A program made the translations under genes and the position numbers. This document shows positions 42,179-53,971 of a stretch of 64,000 bases of DNA, piece after piece (position 1 is the first letter of the stretch; every line of letters begins with the position of its first letter). Source of the DNA: Sarocladium kiliense (lineage: Eukaryota > Ascomycota > Sordariomycetes > Hypocreales > Sarocladiaceae); the NCBI GenBank assembly GCA_030734395.1, contig JAUZTG010000042.1:496001-560000 (forward strand), written 5' to 3'. The notes below the pieces were generated by a model. That model saw only the letters and a list, made by a program, of their open reading frames with translations, did not search any database and was not told the origin of the DNA.

Positions 42179-44451
42179 TTATTGATCCAGCCGTGCGGGC
42201 TGTGGCTGCCAACCGTTTATGTACGCCATCAGACCCATGCCGATGAGGACCACGCCTACCATCGATGCATACGGCAAGCCTGCCTGCAATTGGTGTTCAG
42301 GTGACGGTCCCGACTTCCGCGTGTCCATCGCTGTTATCGTGTCGGCGCGAGAGAGTGTGGCATCCTCGCTGACCTCGTCCTCGGAAGCGGCACCGTCGGA
42401 CTGGTTGCGAATTGCAGGGTCTCCGCCGGTTCGCTTCCCAGAAGCCACGATGTCGGCGGCTTCGTTAGGTCGTCGTTCACCCCTTGCTTTCCGAGACCGT
42501 GACCTGCTCTTCTCTTGAGTGGCTGTCTTGCGTGCCTCTTCCGCTCTGAGCTGAACAACCATCTCAGCGAGCGTCTTCCGGTCGTCATCCCGTTCGGCCT
42601 CGGCAACCTCACATCGTTGTTGCCACTCCGCCAAGGACTCTCGCATCTCCTGCATCTGCACCTCCATCGTATCGATACGAGCCTGCAACTTTGTGGCGGT
42701 CTCTGCTGCCGAGTCCACCTCAGGCTTGATAGCATCGGATGCGTGTGCTTCAGGAGCAGCAGCATCGGGGGTAGAGAGGATGGGCTCCTCTTGCTCCTCA
42801 TCAGCTGATTTTGCACTGCCGTTCATATGCGAGGCGACGTTCTCTTCCAAACGTCTTGCGAGGTCTTCGGCATGCTCACGTGCCTCCCTCTCCTTCTGTA
42901 GCATAGTCTCTAGCTCTCGCATACGAACTGACTGGGAGTCAAAGTCACGCTTGGCAGTGTTGAGAGCGTCGATCAGCTCCCTGATCTGGCTCGTATTTTC
43001 TTGTCGAATCGGTGAAGAGTTCGGCGGTCCAGACTTTGGCCGCTCTGTTGGACCTCGCTTCAGCGAGGGAGCATCAGGCTTCTCTGGTAAAGGCTGCTGT
43101 GGTGGAGGGGCAGGCGGCTCGGAGAATCGAGTTTTTGCGTCACCTCGGAAAGGCATCACGTTCCCGTTAACTAGTGGCGGTGGCTTCGGCGGGTCAAGGC
43201 CATCCGGTTTATCGAGGTCCTTCACATCGTCTTTAGACAAAAGGGTGTTGATGAAGGCATTGGTTCGGTTGAGGTCTTGTGATTGGAGCTTAGCGCTTCG
43301 CATCTCGTTCTGTTACACAGAATTAGTTCAGCGCACAACAGGATGTAATGCCAAATTGTACTTGCCGCAAGACGCTTGAGAATTTGGTCGGTTGCAATAG
43401 GTGTAAAGAAGAATGGCCTTGGCTGTTGTTGCATGGCGTTGGGAGCATTCATGGGCCCAGCAGGTAGCATCCTGCCATTACCAACAGAAACGTTGCTGCC
43501 TGTACGACCACGCATTTGTGCCGCGCCGGCTGGCATCATCATGGAACCATTGGCTGGATCAAGATCCCCAAAGTTCATGTCCATCACGTTATTGGACGTG
43601 TTCAGGAAGCCAGAATGCTCGACCTTGGCAGCGACCTTATGGTGGACAACAGTCTTCTGGTCCTCGCTAACAATATCGATGCCGAGTTCGAGATGGTCTG
43701 CGGTTTGTAACTCATGTGGTTCTGATTCCCGGTTCTCTTGTGATAACCTCGTACCGTTGACGAAAGTTCCATTGGAGGACTTTACGTCCCGGATATAGAC
43801 TTTGCCATTTCGTTCTGCAAAAATCTCGGCATGCTGACGTGAAAGTACTTTGCTATCGAAGAATCCATTGCTTGGTGTAGGAACCGTCTTTTGGTTCGTT
43901 TGTCGACCGATTCGCAGGCTGTCCGGCGCAAAGGGCACTGATATCGTCTTGCGTTCGAATGTACCGTTGAGTGACAGCAGATAAAGGACAGGCTGCCCAG
44001 GGTTCAGTGGTTCTGCACCTGGAGGACGTATCATGCCTTGTGGAGACATTTGCGGTTGGCTCACTCCAGCCTGCAATGGGCTCTGGGGTACGACCATGCC
44101 GTTTGGCCGACCCACGGGAGGTCTTGAGAATTCGGGCTGTCCGTCCGGTTTCCCGACCTGCCACGGAACCTTTTGTTGTGCTCGATTCCTGGCAGCAGCA
44201 CCGCCGGACCAGGTGCTCAGGTCGGAGGTTGTCGACATGGATGTGCCATTGGACTGAGCGCCATTTGATGCCACGGTGGTCGTTGACGCGGTAGATGCGA
44301 TGGAGGACGAAGAGTTGGATCGCGGAAGAGTTTTACGTGGCACGAACATGCCTCGAGACTCGTCTGAATTCATCGAGCCGTTGCCGTTAAGCGTACCCCA
44401 TGCTGGCCGAGATATCTGCGGGAAGGTCGGGGGGTTCGCGACTGCAGTCAT
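42179..44451 (-). CDS. FHA-domain tail-anchored protein, SLMAP/Far10/Vps64-like
   Basis: Exons 44451-43366 and 43309-42179 close to 738 aa. The intron is GC-AG: donor GCAAGT, acceptor AACAG; no GT donor fits the frame. The forkhead-associated domain (about residues 156-270) contains IGRQTNQKT, LSRQHAEIF and KSSNGTFVNGTRLS, the phosphothreonine-binding core. After the junction KRLANEMRSAKLQSQDLNRTN starts a region leading to coiled coils (about residues 490-620). The C-terminus is one hydrophobic helix (about residues 710-729) with a short tail, i.e. tail-anchored. This is the layout of SLMAP (animals), Far9/10-Vps64 (yeast) and PRO45 (Sordaria), subunits of the STRIPAK phosphatase complex at nuclear envelope, ER or mitochondria. 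Role inferred from architecture. Confidence 0.85.
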
Positions 44452-45454
44452 CGGGGAAAGTTCAGGAGGCGGAAAGCTCGATGCTTGTGAGTGGAGATCA
44501 GTCTCGTTGTCGGGGAGTTGATCGCGCGTGGCTCATCTGGCACAGCGGAGCCGATCCTCCACCGTCGATGCCACGGCCGGCGATGATCGAAGAATGATCC
44601 AGGCGAATTGAGATAGGTATCGCTGGGAACGTCCGCCGTGAAATCTCAGCCGAGGATGATGGCTGGGAAGGGTCAGCGTGCTTGCCCCCAGAGGCAGGGT
44701 GGTCGGCGGCCCGAGTAGCTAGGTTGCCCTAGCGTCACCGGATAACTGAGTTTCGCGAGGGGCGCGCCTCTACAAACAACAAGGAAGACGGGGTTCGACG
44801 TACGAGGAATTGAACTATCGTGATGGCACGCGATGAGATGTCGTGCGCAGCGAAAAGTTTTGGCCGTTAGAAGTGTAGTCGTGGATGCTGCGTGTCGGGC
44901 TCCCTGTCTCGCTAAGCGCTGCTGGTTGGCGTGACGAAAGGCTGGGGCAAGCATCCCAGCAACATGCGGTTCAGTGGAACGGGTGCTAGCATCAACCACA
45001 AGATGACCAACTTCCGTGACTCCTTATGGGCAAGACTTTGGTAAATGTCGACAGGTGGTCTCCTGGGTTGAATTACTCGAACCATTGGCTCTGCTTTTCC
45101 ACTTCTGCCCCAAAACCGCAGGGTGAGGCTACTAAGAAGCAAATCACGTGACGGTAGGACACAGTTGGAGAACCTGTTTTGCGCACTCTCGCACTGTCTC
45201 ATGTGGCCCGTGCATGTCTGCATCATCATTTCTCCGCGTTCCGGTCCGAGTTGTTCGAGAAGCCAATCATTGCGGGCCGAGGCCGGGCAGCTCTAGATTT
45301 CCAGGCATCGTGAGAGCCTCGAACTTCTCTTCGTGCAACGTCATCATCTCTCTCGAACCAGCCCCGAGCACGGCCGAACCGAGCGCACGAACGTCCAACG
45401 AAATACTTGTAACCTTGAAGGGACGAGAGTGATCCCTTGCGACCGATTGACATC
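44452..45454. other. Divergent intergenic region
   Basis: About 1 kb between the FHA gene (minus) and the Mgr2 gene (plus), presumably both promoters. No tRNA or other feature recognised. Confidence 0.4.
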
Positions 45455-46008
45455 ATGCCTCCCGTCACTGCTATTCCAGGCGCTGGCCAACACGGCCCGT
45501 CCAACTTCGAGAAGTGTGCGTTGCCTGGGATCTAATTTCCGCCGTCTAGTTGTCGCTGACGTTAGGCATCAGGGAAAATGGGAGCGATGATGGGTGGAAG
45601 TATGCAAAACCTGTTCTCTGCAGCTTATGGACTCTTGCTGACCCCCACACAGCTGTTGGTGTCATCATGGGCTTCATCTTTGGTAAGACCAACTGTGCCG
45701 TCCTGCTCACTTGCGGTGCTAACCGAGAACAGGCACGGTCAACATATTCAGATATGGTGCGGGCCAGAACGGTATCATGAGGACTCTTGGACAATACATG
45801 GCTGGCTCTGGCGCCACCTTCGGGTTCGTTGCATTCGCCCCCATTGAGACCATAAGGAAATCATGGACTGACGTGGCACAGCTTCTTCATGTCCATCGGC
45901 AGCATCATTCGATCAGACGCACCAGAAGAATTCCGCGAGTTATATAACAAAGCACAACGTCGTCCTATCATTTTGCAGGCTCACCCTGCTTGGAGGAGGG
46001 AATCATGA
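45455..46008 (+). CDS. MGR2: Mgr2/Romo1 TIM23 translocase subunit
   Basis: Five exons, 45455-45515, 45573-45599 (27 nt), 45653-45682 (30 nt), 45733-45823 and 45882-46008, close to 111 aa. Mgr2 (ROMO1 in animals) gates lateral release in the TIM23 inner-membrane translocase. The spliced product shows GPSNFEKWKMGAMMGG, then GTVGVIMGFIFGTVNIF, RYGAGQNGIMRTLGQYM and GSGATFGFFMSIGSIIRSD: two membrane helices packed with G-x-x-x-G motifs, as in the family. The C-terminal tail (EEFRELYNKAQRRP onward) is longer than in animals but near yeast length. Two micro-exons and a donor GTGCGT make this gene easy to miss; no single frame exceeds about 90 codons. Confidence 0.9.
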
Positions 46009-47741
46009 TACCCAGTCAAGACTATGCAGTCAGCATATTCGGCGACAGATGCCGTGTACGAGAATCCGGTCGGTCTCCGGTCATAATATTATGGACCCTG
46101 TACGATTATACACATGTATCTACCTGCGATCTCTTCTCGGGAAGTCAATCAAGATTCGGGATCGCACTACCCTCGTACCACCGATGGCGCAATGCCCCTA
46201 CCACGTGTGTCTGCTTCATATGTGAATTGCCGACTTCTTCGCCGACGCTTTCGGTGGCGTTTGACCTGATTGAGGCTTGCTTGAGGCTTTCGGCTGGCAG
46301 CTTGCCGTTATCGCGCCTGGCTCGACTCAGACTCTTTGCATCGTGAAAGCTGTAGCTGCAGCGACTAACCTGATCTAGGTCTCCATTCTGGGCATGGGCT
46401 GGCATTTGAACAAATCATGGGCCGATACGTGCGCTGCAGTCACCAGTAATGCCAGCTCGCTGCATATTGTCGGCTTTCCTGATCAGTCATCTCAGCCCCT
46501 GCAATGCTACCTAAGTTGTCCAGGAACCTGCTGATCGCGCGCCCGTCAGTCGCCCGCCGTGAGGCTGAGAAGAGCCACCAACGCCCTCGAGGGGCAAACG
46601 GCGCTTGATTGGGTCGTTTACCACAGACTTCTGACGTCCATGGCTTCGTTGGCCAAGAGGCGCATTTAGTGCATATCGGCAATTGGACTTATTAGTTTAC
46701 GGAATTTTCACCGCTTCACGGCTGAAAGTACCGTTTTCGACCGGATCGATTACATTCGGCCTAGCTTGCTGCCGCCAAAGATGCCAATTGCGCCCTCGTG
46801 GTATGGTTGCACTGGGCACTTACCATCCCGCTGACCCCAGTGGCGATCACAGCCCAACAATCAAGGTCCTTCACACCCTGCCGCCCAGCATGACTACATC
46901 GTTCACTCCGTTGTAACGGTCCTTTGCGCAAGGCTGAAATTATCTCCCGATAGGCTGTCCAGTTTTGATAGGCAATCGTTACGTGCCGGTCATCCCGTGC
47001 CGCGGAGGCTCAGCAGCGGTGTGCGACGAGAATAGCGCTAGGACTCACCAAGCGCTAATACAGGATGACGGGTCGTATCTTACTGTCAGAGCGATCTCAT
47101 CTGTTCTCCGTAATGACCCCCTTCTTGGCTTAGTTGTCGAGTTGCCCTACCGGCCGAGAAGAGCAAGTGGACGAGTCCCAGGCCTGGCAATACTTTTTCG
47201 GGCACTTCAATGGGCCGGTGTCTTACACTCATGCGAGGAGATGTGCCTCGTATCTGCTGGGTCGACACCAACCATCTCCAATGGCTATCCTTATTTTGGA
47301 GCGCTGCTTGATGCGATAGGATGGACTAGAATCGAGGACTGGTCTTTTCCTATTCTGAGCCCATGGCTTGCAGCTTGCCTTGCATCGTGAGCGATTCCGT
47401 CTTTACTCAGCTGCCACCCCTGATAAACTTACCATTCAGGCGTGGCTTACTTGTGGCGCTTGCAGCACTTGTGCACGAGTGTGAGGACTTGTTGAGAGAC
47501 TGTCTTGAGGGCAGGAGGGATGGAGGGACTCGAGATATCTTTGCGAGGCGTGGTTGGGACTGGGACAAGGGTTCGAGGACGATCAGCTCCGGCTTGAGCT
47601 GAGTGGGCCTGCAAGTATAAAGACCAGGCTGGATGACCGTTTGAAAACTGTAGTCCAAAGGGTTCTCAGAGCATCCGTCGAAGTCGAAGTGATTTGCAAG
47701 TCCTTGGCCTTCCCGCGTTCCTTATCTCCTATTCGTTCAAC
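46009..47741. other. Intergenic region upstream of laccase
   Basis: About 1.7 kb. Several mid-sized frames on the plus strand (for example 46965-47390) have no recognisable motif or splice support. The right end carries the laccase TATA box. Confidence 0.45.
47616..47622 (+). promoter_or_regulatory. TATA box of the laccase gene
   Basis: TATAAAG, 126 bases upstream of the laccase ATG. Confidence 0.5.
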
Positions 47742-49965
47742 ATGAGCTCGGGCCCGAGCAAGAGGGGCCTCTTGAGGTCGAAACTCTCCCAGAGCAAGAC
47801 CAATGGGTAGGGCTTCTTCATGTCTTGGATCGCTAAACTTTTTTTCTAGAATCACTAACATCCTGCAGCAAGTCTCTCTGGGGCACTCTACTGGCCCCAT
47901 TGCTTCCTCATTTCTTGAAGAACAACCCAATGCCCAATGGCTTCCCCTGGAGGTGAGGGCATATGTGTCTCAGCCATAAAATGAGCCTCTGGACTAACTT
48001 TACGTTAGCAAATTGGATTGCAACACCAACTTCTACCAAACACACCCCAACACTGGTACGCCTTCCTCCTCTGCCACATCCATCCCCCCCCCCCTCTTCC
48101 CCGTGCTGTCATCAGCCCTTCCTTTGCTCATCCCCTCACGCCCCACCTTCGTTGCTTTGAACAAGGACACTAAGTTTTATAGGTGTCATTCGAGCCTATG
48201 ATTTCACCATTAGCCGCGGCGTCATTGCCCCCGATGGCTACGAACGTGATGTTCTCCTTATCAATGATCAGTTCCCTGCTCCCTTGATCGAGGCCAACTG
48301 GGGAGACACCATCCAGGTCACTCTTCGCAATAATATCACTAATCCTCCTGAGGGCACAGCCCTTCACTGGCATGGCATTCTCCAAAAGGGCCATCCTTGG
48401 CAGGACGGTGTCCCATCTGTCAGCCAGTGCCCTGTCCCACCCGGCAAGACGTTCACTTACCAATTCGTCGCTGATCTTTGTACGTATACTTAACGAGTAC
48501 ATATCCTCCATATGATCTCAGCTGACAAATACCCCAGACGGTTCCTCTTGGTATCACTCTCACTACTCTGCTCAATACGCTGGTGGTTTGTTCGGGCCCA
48601 TGATCATCTATGGCCCTAGCCAGACCAAGTATGACATCGACGTCGGCCCCATCCGTAAGTTCTGATCCTTATCCTTATATCTGCAACAATAATCTCTGAC
48701 TAACTCCACTCTAGTTTTGTCTGACTGGTATCATGAGGAGTACTTTGACTTGGTTGAGCAAGTCATGACACCTGGTGCTCCCCCGCCATTTATTGACAAC
48801 AATTTGATCAATGGCAAAAACAACTTTGATTGCTCTCTCCTACCTCCGGAAGATACTACTCCCTGCACGAATAATGCTGGTCTTTCCAAGTTCAAGTTCA
48901 AAAAGGGCAAGACCCATCGTCTCAGGCTCATCAATTCTGGCGCGGATGGCCTGCAGCGCTTCTCCATTGATGGACATAAGTTGAAGGTCATTGCCAATGA
49001 CTTTGTGCCAGTGGAGCCTTACGAAACAGAGGTAGTCACCCTGGGCATCGGCCAGCGAACAGACGTAATTGTCAAGGCTGATCAGAAGCCTGGTGCATAT
49101 TGGATGCGCAGCAATATTTCTACAACCTGCAGTCCTACAAGGTTTCAAGGCAACGCCCTCGCCGTTATCCATTATGAAGGGACAGATGACAAGTTGGAAC
49201 CCACTTCTCAGCCTTGGGACCGTCCAGATCCAGGGACCTGTGCCAATGATGATCTTAGCAAAACCAAACCTGTGATGAAGCTCAAGCCACCCAAGCCTGA
49301 CAAGGTCTACGACATGAACGTTGAGCTCTTCGTCAATGCCACTGGTCACCTGCTTTTCAAGTTGGACAACACGTCCTTCCGTGGCAACTTCAACAGTCCT
49401 ACCCTGCTGCTCAGCAACCTCGGCAATCTGACCTTTGATCCCATCTGGAATGTAAGAAACACGAAGGAGGCTAGGAGTGTCCGTGTGCACGTCGTCAACA
49501 AGACCCCCATCTCTCATCCTATGCATCTTCACGGGTTTAACATGTACGTCCTGGATGAAGGTATTCATCCTGATGGTGTTGACACGTGGGATGGCACGAT
49601 CATCAACCCCAATAACCCACAGCGTCGGGATGTGCAATTGCTCCGTCCGAATGGCTACATGGTAATGCAATTCGATGCCGCTGACAACCCAGGAGGTAAG
49701 TTTTCCCTCATTGCTTTCCAATACGGTCTGCAGCAGATGCTGTGGCTGCTACCCTGAATTCGCCAGACTAACTCAAATGTCTCCAGTCTGGCCTTTCCAC
49801 TGCCATATTGCCTGGCACGTCTCCAGCGGGCTCTTCACTCAATTCTTGACACAGCCGAATAGGGTGGAAAGGTTCAGGATCCCCAACACTGTGGCTGAAA
49901 CGTGCCGACAATGGGGCAAGTACACGAAGACAAATATCCCTGAGCAGATTGACAGTGGTCTTTGA
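47742..49965 (+). CDS. Laccase (ascomycete multicopper oxidase)
   Basis: Seven exons (47742-47806, 47869-47952, 48009-48055, 48183-48479, 48538-48654, 48715-49695, 49787-49965) close to 589 aa. Laccases oxidise phenols and reduce O2 to water at a four-copper centre. All four copper loops are intact: HWHG, WYHSHYSAQY, HPMHLHGFN and HCHIAWHVSSGL. The C-terminus ends exactly in DSGL, the conserved plug that in most ascomycete laccases is exposed by cleavage of a tail. N-terminal residues LWGTLLAPLLPHFL are only weakly signal-like and are preceded by a basic stretch, so secretion is uncertain. CNTNFYQTHPNTGVIRAYDF marks the start of the first cupredoxin domain. Possible roles are melanin or lignin-related oxidation. 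Confidence 0.92.
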
Positions 49966-50385
49966 ACAATCCTGTTGGGGAAGGTTGTGTTGGTAGTGAC
50001 TAGTCATAACCGTGAATCAATCTTCTACCTGCCATCGATCCTGTTGTGGTTTCTCCAGCTTTGCTGGGGCCAAGTGTATCTTCTCCAAGAATGTGGCCGC
50101 TCTGGAATACCGTCTTATAGGATCTTGCCGTAGCCGATAACATTGTTAGATGGAAACGAAAGGCTACGGCTTGGAGGAAGCTGATACCCTAAGCACGAGC
50201 CGCCCACCACCATAGGCAAACGGGCCTCGCATGCAAGGCATTTGCTGAGGCATTTGCTTGGAATTAAAAGACATCAAGTCGAACTCCTGAAGAAAAACCC
50301 TTGCAAACAGTCCAGAGAAACCCCCTAACATGTCAACCTTGTACTTGTGTTCCGCCTCCTCGGCCGAAAGGGTGAGAGTACTTGT
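49966..50385. other. Convergent intergenic region
   Basis: About 420 bases between the 3' ends of the laccase and the F-box-like gene; 3' UTRs, nothing else seen. Confidence 0.4.
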
Positions 50386-51591
50386 CTATGCCAAAGCTGG
50401 AACTGTCTCCCATACCCTGGCCGAAGTCCCGCTCTTAATCTCTCTCACACGTTGAAAACGTTCCGGATCCCACATCTCACGGGAAGCTTGCGCGTCCGAC
50501 CACCCAGGGTGGGCAAGAACAAGCCCATCGCTCGCTTGCGAGGTGTGATCCCCCGCTTCAGCTTCGAGCATATACCAGCGCATATGGCTTTGCGTCGCGT
50601 AATGGTCCATATCCTCCCACAAATAACGCTTAACCTTAGAGGCTAGGTCATGAGCGGGAGGCCAGCCTGTGCTAATGAAAGTCGCCAGCCACTCTAGACC
50701 TTGAGCTAGTAGATTCTGAATCTGGGGATATGGCGCTTCTCCCTCTCCTATTCGCTGGGTCAACTTTGCTTCATAATCTGAATGGGTTTGATTTATTAGC
50801 AAGAGCTCACAACCTGCTCAGTCACGCGTCACGAGGTGGAGTCTATGCTTACGACGAGTTGTGATTCGAAGCAGAAAGTCATAGATGCGTTCCACCTGAT
50901 AAAGCGCCTGCCACGTAAAGGCGCTTCTAAGAAGTGTTTTGAACGCCGTCCTCAGGCGGAATTGCTTGGCTCTGGACATCCCAATCGCGGATACTCTGCG
51001 AATCAACTCAAACCTATAAAGCGCAATGGCGATGCGTTGCAGCTCATCCTCTGTAGGCGGCTCTTCTCTGAGACTGACCTTGAATGCTACGTCAATGAGC
51101 GCGCAATCTGCAGCGTAGAGCAACCCAAGCCTTGTGACTGTCTGGTTGTGAAAAGAAACGATTCGCAGAGCCTCTGTGATCGTCCACTCAGTCGACAATT
51201 CAGTGACCTCAGCTGATTGAAGCTTGAAGTGCCGAAAGGCGCGTTTACACTCCCGAAACGCCAAGCTAGACACTTCGTCGCTGTAGATCTCCAGAGGCAA
51301 AGCTTGCGGAGGTGAAGCTTCCAGGTGGCGGGCTGGGGGACATCGGAGGACGAGGGTCGCTTCGCGAAGCACATCCCAGCAGGGCAAGTCACGTCGTAGT
51401 GCAGCCTTGACGAGCCGTGGCTCGTGGGCCTTGAAACTACTATGGATTGCACGGCATGTTGCAGAGAGTGCCGCAAGAGTAATGGTGTCTGGTGCAACCT
51501 CGAGCAGATGAAAGACGAGATCGAAGGGGAGTGCCGGTCCGGACTGTTGAGGTCGGGACGGGAGCTGGTCAGACAGAGACATGTCTTTCAA
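50386..51591 (-). CDS. F-box-like protein of unknown function
   Basis: Exons 51591-50853 and 50777-50386 (75-nt intron, donor GTAAGC, acceptor ATTCAG, CTAAT branch) close to 376 aa. Residues about 21-57 (LPFDLVFHLLEVAPDTITL then SATCRAIHSSF) have the pattern of an F-box: LP-x-x-L-x-x-x-L followed by a C-R-x-x-h-x-x helix. The rest is helical, without WD or LRR repeats, and the C-terminal part is Trp-rich (WLATFISTGWPPAHDLASKV). The start could also be Met4 at 51582. It may be a substrate adaptor of an SCF ligase; many fungal proteins of this layout are uncharacterised. Confidence 0.6.
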
Positions 51592-52067
51592 AAAGGCAAT
51601 TCAAGAAGATGAGATACACATAGAGAGAAAGAACTCAGGGTTTAGCAATCATATGGTTTTGTTGAACGGTGTAGAAGGGAGGCAAGCCAGCAATCGACTC
51701 CTCACCGCTTCAAATTCGGCAGTACTTGGTCTCGCCAGTCAGCCGCATCAACTAGTGAAGCCATACTCTACGTCGGTGGCTGCCAATGTCTTCACATATG
51801 TTTCTTCTCTCTAATATAGCAAATAACCTTTTACCACTATTCCTCCACCGCCTATTCTGATGATGACCTCAGCCTCACCATCCTGCGTTCGCTTGTAAGG
51901 GCTCGGCTGGTTTCCTCTGGCATTCAGAGCCAACGCATAGATGGCGCATATTGGCATGAATGCTGGATGGATGCATTTCACTGGTAGTAGTCGTAGCGGC
52001 CATATGCGGAAAGGGAGATGGAAGTGATTGATTGCAGAGCGTCGAGGGAAGTGACAGACTTCGCGGG
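51592..52067. other. Intergenic region, no gene seen
   Basis: About 475 bases between the F-box-like gene start and the end of the sirtuin gene; no feature noticed. Confidence 0.4.
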
Positions 52068-53361
52068 CTATGAACTCGGCTCTGACGTTTTTGTATCATC
52101 CCCCGTCTTGCCCGCCAACTCACCAGCTTCAGGCGAGCGCTTGGCTGGCTCATCCGTTGTGTGCTCGACGGTATCCTGTTTCCTCTGCCCTTCCTTTTCC
52201 TTGATCAAGGCGGGAAGATCCTCGACAGACTTCAAGCCAGAGTTGTGTTTCACCAACGGACTTCCACATCCATCGCCACCCTTATCATCTGCTGGAGATT
52301 CTTCTTCCTTCTTATCGGCGTGCTCCTCAAAGTTCAGGTTCTCTTCCACATCTCTCACCAGCTTCTCGACCTCATCCTCCACCTCCTGCTCATGCTCTGT
52401 CTTGCTCATCATCTGCCTGTCCGCTTCCTTGTCGCCCACGACGCCCCGCCAATGTCTATCCAGTTCCTTTTCCCACCCGAGCTTCTGCGCCAGTTCTCTG
52501 ATACCATCGTCGCATGCTCCCAAATGCAGAACATCATCTGTCCGGGTGCCAATCTTCCCCACTCGCTCCATGTTGAAAAGTACACGCGGCCGTCCTGGTG
52601 ATGCCATTTCAGGTACGCCAGCGAAAGGATATACAGTTAAGCTGGTGCCGATGATGAGCACGAGATCGGCAAGCGTGGTCAGTGCCGCAAACTGATCGAA
52701 TCGCTTAGGCAGGGGCTCTCCAAAGAAGACGATATCAGGTTTGACCAGTCCATCGCATCCATCCTCGGTACACCGTGGAACCTTGCGGGAAAAGACATGC
52801 TCCTTCATCAAGTCATCCGGAAACTCAGTCTTACACTCTATGCACCGTTGCGTCGCAAAGCTTCCATGGGCCTCCACAATTCTTTCATCTGGCACGCCTG
52901 CTCTCCGCTCTAAACAGTCAATGTTCTGTGTGAAGAGCATCTGCAGAAGGTCCTTCTTCGCGAGTAAAGAGATGAAGGCATGTGAGATTGTGGGGTGGAA
53001 CTTGCCCGGGTAGAGCTCGTTCGCGAGGATGTAGAAAGGGTCGGGGTTTTCACGGAAGTAGGAAATATCGAAGACGGCCTCGGCATGGGGGAGATTTAGG
53101 CGAGCGAGGTTATTGTAGAGACCAGTCTTTGGTGACCGAAAGTCGGGAACTGCGAGCCTGTGTTAGTTAAACTGCTGGGTCTCAGGTCAAAGACGCCAGA
53201 TACGTACTGCCAGCAGCGGTCGAGATACCAGCGCCTGTCAGAACGACGATGCGCTTCGCCTTCCCGCTCTTGATATACTCCGCCACCGCATCGAGATTGC
53301 GTGCGCTGAGGTTGCGCGGCGGCACGGAGGGGTCTATGAGGGTGGACTCTTCCTGGCCCAT
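52068..53361 (-). CDS. HST2: Hst2-type NAD-dependent deacetylase (sirtuin)
   Basis: Exons 53361-53208 and 53149-52068 (58-nt intron, donor GTACGT; the Ile codon of GIPDFRSP is split) close to 411 aa. Sirtuins remove acyl groups from lysine while consuming NAD+. Seen: GAGIS (43-47), GIPDFRSP (51-58), TQNID (125-129), catalytic His146 in EAHGSF, zinc ligands C154, C157, C178 and C183, VFFGEPLP, and GTSLTVYPF. The order and spacing fit class I enzymes of the Hst2/SIRT2 group, mostly cytoplasmic. A C-terminal extension of about 110 residues (from about 305) is acidic, Lys/Glu/Asp/Ser-rich and likely disordered. Confidence 0.93.
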
Positions 53362-53971
53362 CTTGCGACGACGACCTGGGGTTCCTCGGGCTTGATTGCG
53401 CTGGGGGCGCGAGCCCTTGTCGTGCTTGTCGCGGCGCCGGCGCCCTATGTTTGCGGTTTAAGCAGAACGAGCCGGTCGTGAGCGTGTATTCGAGTTTGGT
53501 CGTCGAGTTCGAGGTTGACGTTCGCGATGGTTGTGGTGTGGTGGGATGTTGAAGATTTAAGGTGGGGGGTTTTTAAATGTTGGTTGCATCATCTTGACCA
53601 ACGGCCTGAAGATCCTTTCTTGGGAATTTCGGCGCGGATGCCTGGCCAGCATTTCCTTCCCCTCTCTGAGGGTTACAGTGAATGCGTCATCACATCGTGC
53701 TGTGTATTCCGCGGACACGGTGCCGCGTAAATGGGGTCCTACATGCTCGTTTGGTCGCCTACTGAGCAGCTTTAACTGCCTACGAGGCACCAGCAACCAA
53801 GCAGTTGGTCGTGGTCGAGGTGACAAGCAATCTGGAGAAGCCAAGCAATCACATAAAATTCTTATCAAACAACCTGTAAACCCCGAAATTCCCTTCTATG
53901 AACGCATGAACGCCAGTGAATCATCATATCGTGCCTCTGCCGCCTTGAGGATTCCAACACCCACAGACGAC
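53362..53971. other. Intergenic region, no gene seen
   Basis: About 610 bases between the sirtuin start and the end of NC2-beta, both minus strand. No other feature. Confidence 0.4.

Noticed and set aside
46965..47390. 141-aa plus-strand frame upstream of the laccase
   Set aside because: No recognisable motif, no splice-consistent extension, and similar open frames exist on the other strand.
48840..49721. 293-aa minus-strand frame antisense to the laccase
   Set aside because: Length is explained by codon bias of the large laccase exon, which encodes the verified copper-binding protein.
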